Below are positions 10,011 to 22,582 of a stretch of 64,000 bases of DNA, one piece after another. The stretch is from Panopea generosa (Eukaryota; Mollusca; Bivalvia; Adapedonta; Hiatellidae): the NCBI GenBank assembly GCA_029582155.1, contig CM055912.1, forward strand, positions 496,001-560,000, given 5' to 3'. Below the pieces are notes generated by a model that was not told the DNA's origin, did no database searches, and saw nothing but the letters and a program-made list of their open reading frames with translations. The translations under genes and the position numbers were made by a program. Position 1 is the stretch's first letter. Every line of letters begins with the position of its first letter.

Positions 10011-13000
10011 ACTCCGGAGTATCATGCTGCAGACACATGGTATGATACTCAACCCAGTCACATTATACTGTCACCCAAGGGTATCATGCTCCAAACACAT
10101 GGTGTGATACCCCACCCAGTCACATTATACTGACGCTCCTGAGTATCATGCTGCAGACACATGGTATAATACTCCACCCAGTCACATTATACTGACACTC
10201 TGGTGTATCATGCTGCAGACACATGGTATGATACTCCATCCAGTCACATTATACTGACACTCCGGAGTATCATGCTGCAGAAACATGGTATGATACTCCA
10301 CCCAGTCACGTTATACTGACACTCCGGAGTATCATGCTGCAGACACATGGTATGATACTCCACCCAGTCACGTTATACTGACACTCCGGAGTATCATGCT
10401 GCAGACACATGGTATGATACTCCACCCAGTCACATTATACTGGCACTCTGGAGTATCATGCTGCAGAAACATGGTATGATACTCCACCTAGTGACATTAT
10501 ACTGACACTCCAGAGTATTATGCTGCAGACACATGGTATGATACTCCACCCAGTCACATTATACTGACACTCTGGAGTATCATGCTGCAGACACATGGTA
10601 TTCCACCCAGTGACATTATAATGACACTCTGGAGTATCATGCTGCAGACACATGGTATGATACCCCCATCCAGTGACATTATACTGACACTCTGGAGTAT
10701 CATGCTGCAGACACATGGTATGATACCCCCACCCAGTGACATTATACTGACACTCTGGAGTATCATGCTGCAGACACATGGTAAGATTTTCCACCTAGTC
10801 ACATTATACTGACACTCTGGAGTATCATGCTGCAGACACATGATATGATACTCCACCCAGTCACATTATACTGACATTCCAGAGCATCATGCTGCAGACA
10901 CATGATATGATACTCCACCCAGTCACATTATACTGAACTCTGGAGTATCATGGTGCAGACACATGGAATGATACCCCACCCAGTCACATTATACTGACAC
11001 TCTGGAGTATCATGCTGCAGACACATGGTATGATATTCCACTCAGTCACATTATACTGACACTCCGCAGTATCATGGTGCAGTCACATGGTACGATACTC
11101 CACCCAGGCACATTATACTAACGCTCCAGAGTATCATGCTGCAGACACATGGTATTATACTCCATCCAGTCACATTATACTGAACTCTGGAATATCATGG
11201 TGCAAACACATGGTATGATACCCAACCAAGTGACATTATACTGACACTCTGGAGTATCATGCTGCAGACACATGGTATGATACTCCACCTAGTCAAATTA
11301 TACTGGCACTCTGGAGTATCATGCTGCAGACATATGGTATGATACTCCACCCAGTCACATTATACTGACACTCCAGAGTATCATGCTGCAGACACATGAT
11401 ATGATACTCCACCCAGTCACATTATACTGAACTCTGGAGTATCATGGTGCAGACACATGGAATGATACCCCACCCAGTCACATTATACTGACACTCTGGA
11501 GTATCATGCTGCAGACACATGGTATGATATTCCACTCAATCACATTATACTGACACTCCGCAGTATCATGGTGCAGTCACATGGTATGATACTCCACCCA
11601 GGCACATTATACTAACGCTCCAGAGTATCATGCTGCAGACACATGGTATTATACTCCATCCAGTCACATTATACTGAACTATGGAATATCATGGTGCAAA
11701 CACATGGTATGATACCCAACCAAGTGACATTATACTGACACTCTGGAGTATCATGCTGCAGACACATGGTATGATACTCCACCTAGTCACATTATACTGG
11801 CACTCTGGAGTATCATGCTGCAGACATATGGTATGATACTCCACCCAGTCACATTATACTGACACTCCAGAGTATCATGCTGCAGACACATGATATGACA
11901 CTCCACCCAGTCACATTATACTGACATTCCAGAGTATCATGCTGCAGACACATGGTATGATACTCCCCCAGTCACTATACTGAACTCTGAGTATCATGTG
12001 CAGACACATGGAATATACCCCACCTAGTACATTATACTGACACTCGGAGTATCATGCTGCAGACACATGGTATGATATTCCACCCAGTCACATTATACTG
12101 ACACTCCTGAGTATCATGCTGCAGACACATGGTATTACCACCCAGTCACATTATACATGACACTCCGGAGTATCATGGCTGCAGACACATGGTATGATAT
12201 TCCACCCAGTCACATTATACTGACACTCTGGAGTATCATGCTGCAGACACATGGTATGATACTCCACCCAGTCACATTATACTGACACTCCAGAGTATCA
12301 TGCTGCAGACACATGATATGATACTCCACCCAATCACATTTATACTGACATGCTCCAGAGTATCATGCTGCAGACACATGGTATGATATTCCACCCAGTC
12401 ACATTATACTGACACCTCTGGAGTATCATGGCTGCAGACACATGGATATGATACTCCACCCAGTCACATTATACTGACACTCCAGAGTATCATGCTGCAG
12501 ACACATGGTATGATACTCCACCCAGTCACATTATACTGACACTCCTGAGTATCATGCTGCAGACACATGGTATGATACTCCACCCAGTCACATTATACTG
12601 ACACTCCGGGAGTATCATGCTGCAGACACATGGTATGATACTCCACCCAGTCACATTATACTGACACTCCGGAGTATCATGCTGCAGACACATGTATGAT
12701 ACTCCACCCAGTCACATTATACTGACACTCTGGAGTATCATGCTGCAGACACATGGATATGATACTCCACCCAGTCACATTATACTGACACTTCAGGAGT
12801 ATCATGCTGCAGACACATGGTATGATACTCCACCCAGTCACATTATACTGACATCTCCGGAGTATCATGCTGCAGACACATGGTATGATACTCCACCCAG
12901 TCACATTATACTGACACTCCGGAGTATCATGCTGCAGACACATGTATGATACCCCACCAGTCACATTATACTGACACTCCGGAGTATCATGCTGCAGACA

Positions 13001-15198
13001 CATGGTATGATATTCCCACCCAGTCACATTATACTGACACTCCTGGAGTATCATGCTGCAGACACATGGTATGATATTCCACCCAGTCACATTATACTGA
13101 CACTCCGGAGTATCATGCTGCAGACACATGGTATGATACTCCACCCAGTCACATTATACTGACATTCCGAGTATCATGCTGCAGACACATGGTATGATAC
13201 TCCACCCAGTCACATTATACTGACACTCTGAGTATCATGCTGCAGACACATGGTATGATACTCCACCCAGTCACATTATACTGACACTCCAGGAGTATCA
13301 TGCTGCAGACACATGGTATGATATTCCACCCAGTCACATTATACTGACACTCTGGAGTATCATGCTGCAGACACATGGTATGATACTCCACCCAGTCACA
13401 TTATACTGACACTCCTGGAGTATCATGCTGCAGACACATGGTATGATACTCCACCCAGTCACATTATACTGACACTCCAGAGTATCATGCTGCAGACACA
13501 TGGTATGATACTTCCACCCAGTCACATTATACTGACACTCCGGAGTATCATGCTGCAGACACATGGTATGATACTCCACCCAGTCACATTATACTGACAC
13601 TCCGGAGTATCATGCTGCAGACACATGGTATGATACTCCACCAAGTCACATACACTGACACTCCAGAGTATCATGCTGCAGACACATGGTATGATACTCC
13701 ACCCAGTCACATTATACTGACACTCCGGAGTATCATGCTGCAGACACATGGTATGATACTCCACCCAGTCACATATACTGACACTCCGGAGTATCATGCT
13801 GCAGACACATGGTATGATACTCCACCCAGTCACATTATACTGGCACTCTGGAGTATCATGGTGCAGACACATGGTATGATGCTTCAACCAGTCACATTAT
13901 ACTGACACTCTGGAGTATCATGCTGCAGACACATGGTATGATACTCCACCCAGTCACATTATACTGACACTCTGGAGTATCATGCTGCAGTCACATGGTA
14001 TGATGCTCCACCCAGTCACATTATACTGACACTCTGGTGTATCATGCTGCAGACACATGGTATGATGCTCCACCCAGTCACATTATACTGACACTCTGGT
14101 GTATCATGCTGCAGACACATGGTATGATGCTCCACCCAGTCACATTATACTGACACTCTGGAGTATCATGCTGCAGACACATGGTATGATGCTCCACCCA
14201 GTCACATTATACTGACACTCTGGAGTATCATGCTGCAGACACATGGTATGATGCTCCACCCAGTCACATTATACTGACACTCCGGAGTATCATGCTGCAG
14301 ACACATGGTATGATGCTCCACCCAGTCACATTATACTGACACTCCGGAGTATCATGCTGCAGACACATGGTATGATGCTCCACCCAGTCACATTATACTG
14401 ACACTCTGGAGTATCATGCTGCAGACACATGGTATGATGCTCCACCCAGTCACATTATACTGACACTCCGGAGTATCATGCTGCAGACACATGGTATGAT
14501 GCTCCACCCAGTCACATTATACTGACACTCCGGAGTATCATGCTGCAGACACATGGTATGATGCTCCACCCAGTCACATTATACTGACACTCTGGTGTAT
14601 CATGCTGCAGACAAATGGTATGATGCTCCACCCAGTCACATTATACTGACACTCCTGAGTATCATGCTGCAGACACATGGTATGATACTCCACCCAGTCA
14701 CATTATACTGACACTCTGGTGTATCATGCTGCAGACACATGGTATGATGCTCCACCCAGTCACATTATACTGACACTCTGGAGTATCATGCTGCAGACAC
14801 ATGGTATGATACTCCACCCAGTCACATTATACTGACACTCCGGAGTATCATGCTGCAGACACATGGTATGATACTCCACCCAGTCACATTATACTGACAC
14901 TCTGGAGTATCATGCTGCAGACACATGGTATGATACTCCACCCAATCACATTGTACTGACACTCTGGTGTATCATGCTGCAGACACATGGTATGATACTC
15001 CACCCAGTCACATTATACTGACACTCTGGTGTATCATGCTGCAGACACATGATATGATACTCCACCCAGTCACATTATACTGACACTCTGGAGTATCATG
15101 CTGCAGACACATGGTATGATGCTCCACCCAGTCATATTATACTGACACTCTGGTGTATCATGCTGCAGACACATGGTATGATGCTCCACCCAGTCACT
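10011..15198. repeat. Large minisatellite, 62 bp unit, derived from SINE family B
   Basis: About 84 units built from GAGTATCATGCTGCAGACAC, ATGGTATGATACTCCACCCA and GTCACATTATACTGACACTC. The reverse complement of the unit matches the middle of the SINEs at 22266-22582 and 49541-49850 (GTGTCAGTATAATGTGACTG, GGTGGGG, TATCATACCATGTGTCTGC), so the array is an antisense expansion of a SINE segment. Units from about 13880 onward mostly carry ATGCTCC instead of ATACTCC, a younger subfamily. A block of eight units (period about 494 bp) is duplicated near 10934 and 11428. From about 11950 to 13400 single-base indels are dense. Confidence 0.95.
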
Positions 15199-16440
15199 AC
15201 TTAGTAAGTAAATTAGTTTATTTGAAGAGGGTAAATCAATTGGTAAACCAATCTTCCTCGAGGCCCTCATATAAACAAACATTAGTACATATACATTGTC
15301 AAAAAGATAAGAAATAACTTACATTCATCTTCTACATCTATCACACATTATAGATAACCAAAATTCTTGCAACATGCACATGATACCAACTCTCATCTAC
15401 GTGCATGCATACACAAACACACAGTTTCGCTTTTTGTATTCATATTTCAATTCTGATACACATGCAATTACACATGGAAACTTGAATATAATGGTTAAAA
15501 AAAACACAACAATAATAAAATCAAAACAAACAAACGAAAAGCAAATATCTTTACAAAAACGGGAAAAAGACATTTTTATTTGAGCTTGAATATAACAGAT
15601 GAATTAATTGACTCCCGAAAGTTGAATAGCTAACACAAATATGGCGGAGCTGTACCATTTGCTATTTTACCGTTTACATAAATACAGTTTGATTGATAGA
15701 CAAAGTACTCAGTCTTTCAAATAAAATATATAGACTTTCATTTTCATTTTCATTTTCTAAAATATATTTGCATGTTCGCCTCTGCAGTTTAATTAACTTA
15801 TTTATATTTGAAATATTTGTACAACAATAATTGAAATGTGATTGTGTATAAACTTTGTAATACAACGTTCTATGGTTGATTAAGAAATGTAATGTTTTAA
15901 ATTACCTTTGATAATAGCCAGATATAATTGATGAAACTTTTTTTGAGATAGATTGTAACTGCTTATTCCATTGTATTGCAATTGTCGACACATATTCCAA
16001 GGATTTTATCACCTGTTGCAGCAGTTAATTCTGTACTGTTGTATGTAAGTTATAAATTGATATGATTTCTGACGAGAGGTGATTAGCATTACTCTGATGT
16101 TGTCAGTATTCAATATCATACCATGTTGAATGCACCACATATAGGTCAGTAGCCTGATTAAATAAGGTGTGAATAGACAGCTTTTTTTGTTATTTGGATA
16201 TCCGATCTGCTGTCCATAAAGTGGGCTTCCGTTGGCAGACTCAAAATAAAAAATCTTGAAAAGGCTCCTTAGAGACATGCAATATGTTGCACTAATAGGT
16301 CAGTTGTTGAAGCATTATCTATAAACAATGGGAAATAATTTATGAAAAGTAAAAATAACAATGGACCTAATATAGAACCCTGCAGAACCCCTGATGTTAT
16401 ACAATTGGTTCTTAAAGTTGCTGAATTAAAGACATTATTT
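15199..16440 (-). mobile_element. 5'-truncated LINE (CR1/L2-like), minus strand
   Basis: On the minus strand, near 16395-16340, the translation gives GVLQGSILGPLLFLLFINYF, the conserved reverse-transcriptase region before the YADD motif. Further on are WCIQHGMILNTDNIRVMLIT (about 16135-16075) and SHFNYCCTN (about 15835), typical of the region after the RT domain. The 3' end, at 15199-15270, contains GAGGGCCTCGAGGAAGATTG and abuts the 62 bp array; the LINE at 44851-48266 has a similar tail. The YADD region itself is not found intact, and several frame breaks are present, so it is a dead copy. Confidence 0.7.
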
Positions 16441-16637
16441 GCCCTGATTTTAATTAAAATCTTTGAACATTATAAATTTGGCTTGATTTCAATCAGATTT
16501 TGAAATAGCGGCAGTATAAAATTTAGTCAGATTTTAAGTCTGTAGAACATTTGTCTAGAAATGAACAATTCTTGTAACTGGTTATTTGGTTAAAACAATT
16601 GTCTTTGTCAGTAAATATGGTAAAAATCTGCTTTCAG

Positions 16638-16734
16638 GATTACATTGTGGCACAGAGGTTGATGAATGTGCCCTATACACACAATGCCTGACCAAATCTA
16701 CAGGATTCCAACAACTGCCAAGGTCACATAGAAG
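16638..16734 (+). CDS. Candidate calcium-binding EGF-like exon
   Basis: Acceptor TGCTTTCAG and donor GAAG|GTATAG border 97 nt. One frame reads GLHCGTEVDECALYTQCLTK: the last cysteine of one EGF domain followed by the EVDEC calcium-binding start of the next. After TGF the cysteines continue in another frame (NNCQGH), so there is probably a one-base indel. Together with 8491-8694 it suggests an EGF-repeat gene running through this region, with the 62 bp array and a LINE between the exons. No full domain can be read without a break. Confidence 0.4.
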
Positions 16735-16969
16735 GTATAGTCATGACTTTGATATTCTAAATATGTTTTAAAAATCTGACTAACATTCTTGTGTTTGATG
16801 GTTGCTGGGAATGATGTCAATAATGCGTGTCAATCTCGAGTTAGATACACTTGTTATGTAAAATACTCAACTAAATATATATGTGTATATGGTGTTAATT
16901 GGCAGCACCTTAATAAAACCACTTATATAAATACTCTGCTAAAAAAGGATTCTTACAATATATTACTTT

Positions 16970-17190
16970 AATGGGGTTTAATGCAATTTTATACACATTT
17001 CAGGTTATATATGGCATATCCAGTTTTAATGGTGGAGGAAGACCTCAGAATGAATCTGAGTAAACCACCATTCTTCCACAAATAATTGGCAAGCTTTCTC
17101 ACAAAAAGTTTTTGCAGTGGATTGAACCTATGACCTTGGCGCTGAGAGGTAAAATGAGACAGTGCCTTAGACCACTCGGCCATGGATGAC
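16970..17190 (-). repeat. SINE family E, minus strand
   Basis: Head on the right (minus strand TGGCCGAGTGGTCTAAGGCA, a classic tRNA-Leu/Ser A box), body with GGTGGAGGAAGACCTCAGAA and tail AATGGGGTTTAATGCAATTT on the plus strand. It is among the better preserved copies in the window. Confidence 0.75.
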
Positions 17191-17944
17191 TCAAATGTAA
17201 TACTGCTTTCTGTTTTTTATTGTTTTTTGTTGAAACCTGGTATGAGTTCCTATATGCTATTTTTAATTCACAACATCTTCCAAATTGTTTCTTTTTCAGG
17301 TGGATAGCAGCTTTAAGAATTTACTTTTTGTATTTTCTTGTATTTCATATAGGTTGAATAAATTGATTTAATTTTCTTGTTTTCCATTATCTGTTTAAAT
17401 GATATTTACAGAGATTTTCTACTCATGGGCGATTGTAATCTCATCATCATACAGGAGTTAAGGCAACATACAAGGTTACAGAGACAAATAAACTGAATTT
17501 TGTGGTGAGGATACGCAATACGGAACGATAAAACAGACAGATTGACCAGGAGTTGATATTGTATATTTTACACAGTTAGTATTTCAGGTTTTCTTACTGT
17601 TTGTGAGGTTACAGTCTAATTATGTTCATTCATATTACCTATTAAAATAATATCTCAAATTTCAGCTTAACTGATAAAAAACCAGCAGAAGCAGCTAACC
17701 GTATGTCCATAAACTTTTACTCATAACCACTACTCTTCCTGAATTACTTGTTTAAGTTTCATTACAGAGATGTTGAAACTCAAATTCAGGATGTCTGAAT
17801 TCCAAAGTGGCTACCATTTAACTCAAATAATTTGGATAATAGTCTGAATTTTGTAAAGGAAGGGAAATAACTCAATTTTTTTTTTCATTTAAATGCAAAA
17901 TATAATTGGTATAAAATAACTTGTTTTCTTTTGTAATGTTTTAC
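17191..17944. other. Mostly unassigned, with one weak exon-like stretch
   Basis: Around 17457-17519 one frame reads VKATYKVTETNKLNFVVRIR and has some coding character; an acceptor-like TTTACAG lies upstream at 17405-17411, but stops separate the two. It could be one more damaged exon of the EGF-type gene. Nothing else is recognised. Confidence 0.25.
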
Positions 17945-18060
17945 AAAATGATCGTTATGCCCCTGCTATTCAAAGAATACCAAAGTGGCATTAAGTGTTA
18001 ACCCTGTCTGTCTGTCCATACGCGACCATTTGTGCTTGAAATTGGGTTCTGGAGAATTAC
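17945..18060 (+). repeat. Remnant of a hairpin-headed tandem-core element
   Basis: Contains TTATGCCCCTGCTATTCAAA, then GGCATTAAGTGTTAACCCTG followed by TCTGTCTGTCC. The remnants at 53335-53480 (GGCATTAAGTGTTAGTCCTG) and 50545-50700 (TATGCCCCCCACCATTCAAA) are relatives. The tandem core is missing here. Confidence 0.45.
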
Positions 18061-18918
18061 TTTATGGTTATTTATTTAATATATGTGTAACTGTTACTAA
18101 AATAAAGCCGTGGCATCCAGGCCCTGTGAACACATATATAAATACCCACACTGGACACTGGACAATGAAGGATTCGCTTAAAATAATTAAATTGGAAATA
18201 ATGCATTTCCTATTCCTTGTGAAATGTTTGTATTTATAAAATTATTGTAGTGAAGATTTTGTCACATGACGATAATCATACTAGAAATGTTTTTATCTCA
18301 ATACAGTCCATAAGTAACACACAACCTTGGTTCCATTTATATCAGAGTGATTGTTGCTCCAGCAAAAAATATTTCACATTCAACTGGCTTTGTTAAATGT
18401 ATGAATCCACATATGTGTATCTGTTTTATTGGTGATTATTCAAAATTAAATATGTATTCATTCATATACTTTTTTATTTAATTTTATTTAAAATCTAATA
18501 GGATTAAAAAAAATCCCTCTTTATTAGATATTATCAAAAAAAGCTATATATTTGTTTGTTCTGAAAAAACTATATCTTTGTTGATACTGAAAAAAGGTAT
18601 AAAAAATATATTTGAGAATGACTTGGTTGAATTAACTTATAACTATAAACTATAGCATAGTAACCTACATGACTGTAAGTATTTAGTATTGATCTGTTAT
18701 TTAGTTTTTTATTTGATCTCCAGTAAGATCATATCAAAGAATAAAAATGTTGTTAGCTTTCTAGGACAGATCAGTTCAGTGTTGGTATAATGTTATAAGC
18801 TGGTGTGTCAGCTGGTGTGTCTGAAGTACAATACTTCTGTGTAGCAATGTTAACATTTTGTCTTTATCAGACAACATCATGGTAGTGGGTTGAAAGTGGA
18901 ACAAGGGTTCCCTGCATG
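18061..18918. other. Unassigned AT-rich DNA
   Basis: No exon or element recognised. A short local duplication of AGCTGGTGTGTC is seen near 18800. Confidence 0.5.
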
Positions 18919-19000
18919 GGCATGTGGTTTTAAGGTGCCGCCTCAAGAACACTTACCTCCTGCTGCTAAGGTGTAGGTTTGAATCTCTCTTGGACATTTG
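18919..19000 (+). repeat. SINE head fragment (family E type)
   Basis: tRNA-like head only: GGCATGTGGTTTTAAGGTGC as A box and GGTGTAGGTTTGAATCTC as B box. No body follows. Confidence 0.5.
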
Positions 19001-19011
19001 TTTATATTCAC

Positions 19012-19316
19012 TATACAAGGTGTGTTAAAAATATGTGGGCTTTTGTTACATTTGCAATATTTAAAATAGTAGATGAATAAAAATTGTTTTGCCATAAAAA
19101 TTAATATTTCTTCTATGCAATTGCCATATTGAATACCATTATGTAATCACTACCCAGGGCAGTTTGATGACGTCAAGGACATTTAATGTTGAGATGTCAA
19201 TGCTACTATGATGGCATCTTCTCAATGTACACACCAAGCTCCTGGATGCACTTTATATGTGTTTTCACCCATTTATCATACACAACTCTGTACCTCTCCT
19301 TGAACTGTGCAATCAT
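19012..19316 (-). mobile_element. Mariner/IS630-like transposon fragment, 3' end, minus strand
   Basis: A minus-strand frame (19206-19316, stop at 19206-19208) reads IAQFKERYRVVYDKWV and then CIQELGVYIEK, resembling the C-terminal end of mariner-like transposases, which often finish with a C-I-x-x-x-G-x-Y-I-E pattern. The frame continues upstream on the minus strand with LQDLQLQTDH. Beyond the stop is an untranslated stretch ending at ACAAGGTGTGTTAAAAATAT (from about 19017 on the plus strand), which has the look of a terminal inverted repeat next to TA. The rest of the transposase is gone. The family call rests on recall of the C-terminal pattern only. Confidence 0.4.
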
Positions 19317-20479
19317 GTGATCAGTTTGAAGCTGAAGATCTTGTAAAGTAAAACAGAATCCTTTAAAAAAGTTTTAGACTGCTCCAGTTGCATGTTACCC
19401 TGCTACTAGAAATTTGTGTCTTTTGTGATCATTATCAATAAAAAATATAATATGTCTACACAGACAATTGCATCACATGTTCTAATACAAGTGTTAACAC
19501 TGTTATTCTAGTAGGCCATCCAAAAAGCAAAATGACCTTTATTTTAACTTTTGATGGCAATTTTTAGTAGAATTGTTTTAGTACCATAACATTATTCCCC
19601 AATATGTATAGTATCGTGTGATGATGGATGCCACTCATGAAATTGTGTTTTAAGGTCACAGTTGAGGTCAAAGGTCAATCAGATGCAAAAACTAACAAAA
19701 CGGTATTGTATATAAATTATTGTCACTAATGTTACAATTATGTTGTTTTATATATATTTTTTTTATAATGACATGTTGTTAATAGTCTAATAGACAATAT
19801 AGACAGATATACAATATTTTATTTGAGTAATGTAGGCCTCCGGCCCATAATACATTTTTAAACACATGGAAAACGTGGAATCTAATAATGAAACAGTGTA
19901 AAGGACAATGGAGCATCTATTTAAAGGATATTGAAGCATGCCTGTCTTTCTGCTTGTTTTTATACAAGTCAAAAGTTCAATAAGTACATTTAAAATGTAG
20001 ACAATTTTAGTAGTTGTTATTAACCTTGAATTTTATACATATCTTTGAAGATAAATACTAAAATTAACTGTAAAAGTTAAGTGTTCGCTTGGACGTCCTT
20101 ATGTTCTACACAATACGATAATACACTGGTGCATATTTTTTTATCATGAATTCTTTTCCAATTGAAATGCGATTTAAGGAGAAATAACGATTACGAATAT
20201 ATATACCTTAGATTAAAAGTAAATGTTAAAGAAAGAGAGTTTATATTATGATGTAATCAAATTACCTTAATTGTACGTAAAACTAGTAAAACTTGTCCTA
20301 CCATATATAAAGATGCCACACAAAGTATCTGAGATTCGAAGAAAAGTACTTGTTACCTCCAGTATAGAAGTTCTTGACAGAAATGACAGTTTTGATCGTG
20401 ACACTTGATTGATACTGTTTATGGCATAAAATTTGTTATAGTGTATTCACTTCCAAAAACAAAATTAATAAACTAAAAA

Positions 20480-21992
20480 AAAACGGGATCTCCTGGACCT
20501 TCTACTAGTAGTGTCGAAGAAGTGTTGAAAGATGCTTCTGTCCGTTCAGCAACTTTAGCAAAATATTACAAACTGATTCGAGTTGTTGTATTTTATTTCA
20601 GTCGGAAGATGTAAAACAGTTACACCCTTTTTGAGTGATATTTTTCAAGAATATGTATTGCGGCTGTAAATGATCTTATTGCGTCCGAAGTAAAATACAT
20701 TCTAAAATGTCTGTCTAAGTTTAAAAAACAAATTGTGAAGTATGAGGATACTATCGAAGATGATACAGTAATGACAGAATTATGAGGATTTAGCTCTGGT
20801 GATAATTGGTGGCGACTGGAGTAGCTATTTTACAAGGAAGCGGGTATTAAATCAGACTGTTCCAAGCAAATATGAGGATCGTTCTATGAAGACGTCAAAA
20901 AAGCTACTGACCCAAAGCACAGTTTATTAGACCATCATATATGCGTCTGATTTTGGGTCATATGCTGATTTATCTGATAATGTTTCAAGTATTCTAGAAC
21001 CATATGAAAGTATACTTATACAGGAAAGTGTTGACTGCTGCTCAACAAGTACTAGGTGAGATAGGCATGATTCCCTTCGGGAAGGAATAGACATTGATTA
21101 TGTAGACAAGGTAATTCCTGGAAGGTTCTTTCTCTATCACGCCTGCTATTTAGTGGTATGACAATTATTCTTGATGGCAATGCTGAAGTCAGAACCTATG
21201 CGGAGAACTGTTATGTTTGTATACTAGCGCAGGAGATATAGTATTTGGCGTATCTTACGGCATACACAATCTCAAGATGTTGGCCTTGGACTTGCTCTTT
21301 ACAAGACAGCTCGTTCTGAAATGAGTGTCGGTCTTTTTCATGCTGTCAACCACACTGTTATTAATATTATCAGTTGAATTGACAACTTAATTGCAAATGA
21401 CAGTCTTGGGAAGTATATCGAAAATGGATATGATGTTGAAGCAACGTTAGATGAAAGAAACATAGTTAACAGCATAATATGGTGGTTGGGAAATACAGTC
21501 AAACTCTAGAGAATATTATATGGGTACTAATACCAGAACTTAATAATTGGGCAAACATGCTTCTGCTGATACTATAAAAACTATCCACTTTGATAAAGCA
21601 ATGATGGTAGGTTATATCCAATACATGGACCTGACAATATAACTACAAGTAGTTGGTACACAAACAATAAAGAAACACGTTAAAAAGCATATATTCGGAA
21701 TATTTGAATAGATTTTTAGCAAAATAGTCAAAATGATGTGCAAACAGTTCCGACTTGGAGAGCTTACAATGAATTAAGCAGTCCAGATATTCTGCCAATG
21801 ACAACTATAGGAATGCTTCCAATACAACAATCCTATTTAGATGAACTGAACATATTTACTACTGTTATCAATATATTTGAAAAAAATTCAAATCATATTG
21901 GTCAAAGCAACACCGTTATCATAGCAGATCAGCCATCCTTTCTAAAAAGAAATAACTTGTATGCAGCAATCAAGACCTGTTTACTAAGATGA
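20480..21992 (+). pseudogene. Decayed coding sequence, probably of the surrounding element
   Basis: The stretch has coding-like composition with many short open blocks but numerous breaks throughout. The clearest open block is 21738-21992, containing VPTWRAYNELSSPDILPMTT and, later, VIIADQPSFLKRNNLY. The pattern of a GMLP-type segment followed by an ADQP segment recalls uncharacterised transposon-associated proteins that I have seen in cnidarians and molluscs, but I cannot name a family. It lies inside the inverted ends at 19505 and 23676. Confidence 0.4.
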
Positions 21993-22265
21993 TATAAAGC
22001 CTCTCGAAAGACAGCACCAGGTATGTGTTGGGAATTTAAAGATAGGATTTTTATAGTCAAAAGGAGCAAAATCACTGAACACTGACCAAGCAACAAGCTG
22101 GATGAAAACATTTGTAACATGAACACTAGGAAAAAAAGAATCACACAAAATGACCAAGCCAGAGAAAGATTCTGTCTCAGTCGGATTTGTTAGAGAAGTC
22201 ACAATAAAGAGAAAGTGATGCAGAGGAAGACCCTACCTACACCAGATATGGTTGTCTGCCTTTTA

Positions 22266-22582
22266 GGTGACCGTGGTCTAGTGGTAGAGCATCCGCCTTG
22301 CATGCGGAAGGTTGTGGGCTCAATCCCCGGCCGGGTCACACCAAATACTTTAAAATGGTACTAGAAGCTTCCTCGCTTGACGCTCAGCATTTAGAGGAGA
22401 GTTCTAGGTCTGGTCGGCCCGGTGTCAGTATAATGTGACTGGGTGGGGGATCATACCTTGTGTCTACTGCATGATACTCCAGTGTGACGGCGCTTTGAAT
22501 ACTGTCTCAAGTAGACACCGTCGCGATATGACTGAAAAATTGTTGAAAGCGACGCTAAACACCATACAACAACAACAACAAC
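22266..22582 (+). repeat. SINE family B, full-length copy
   Basis: The head is tRNA-like (CGTGGTCTAGTGGTAGAGCA, anticodon region CTTGCATGCGG, B box GGGCTCAATCCCC). The body has TTCCTCGCTTGACGCTCAGC, then TGTCAGTATAATGTGACTGG, GATCATACCTTGTGTCTACT and ATGATACTCC, which is the parent segment of the 62 bp array. The 3' end is GCGACGCTAAACACCATACA followed by a CAA repeat tail. It sits inside the decayed 4.2 kb element. Confidence 0.85.

Noticed and set aside
10011-15198. CRISPR-like array
   Set aside because: Units are contiguous with no unique spacers, and the genome is eukaryotic.
10456-15282. Cysteine-rich repeat proteins in the 62 bp array
   Set aside because: 62 is not a multiple of three; open stretches arise by frame cycling through units without stops.
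18780-18835. Microsatellite-like GCTGGTGTGTC duplication
   Set aside because: Only two copies; too short to call a repeat feature.
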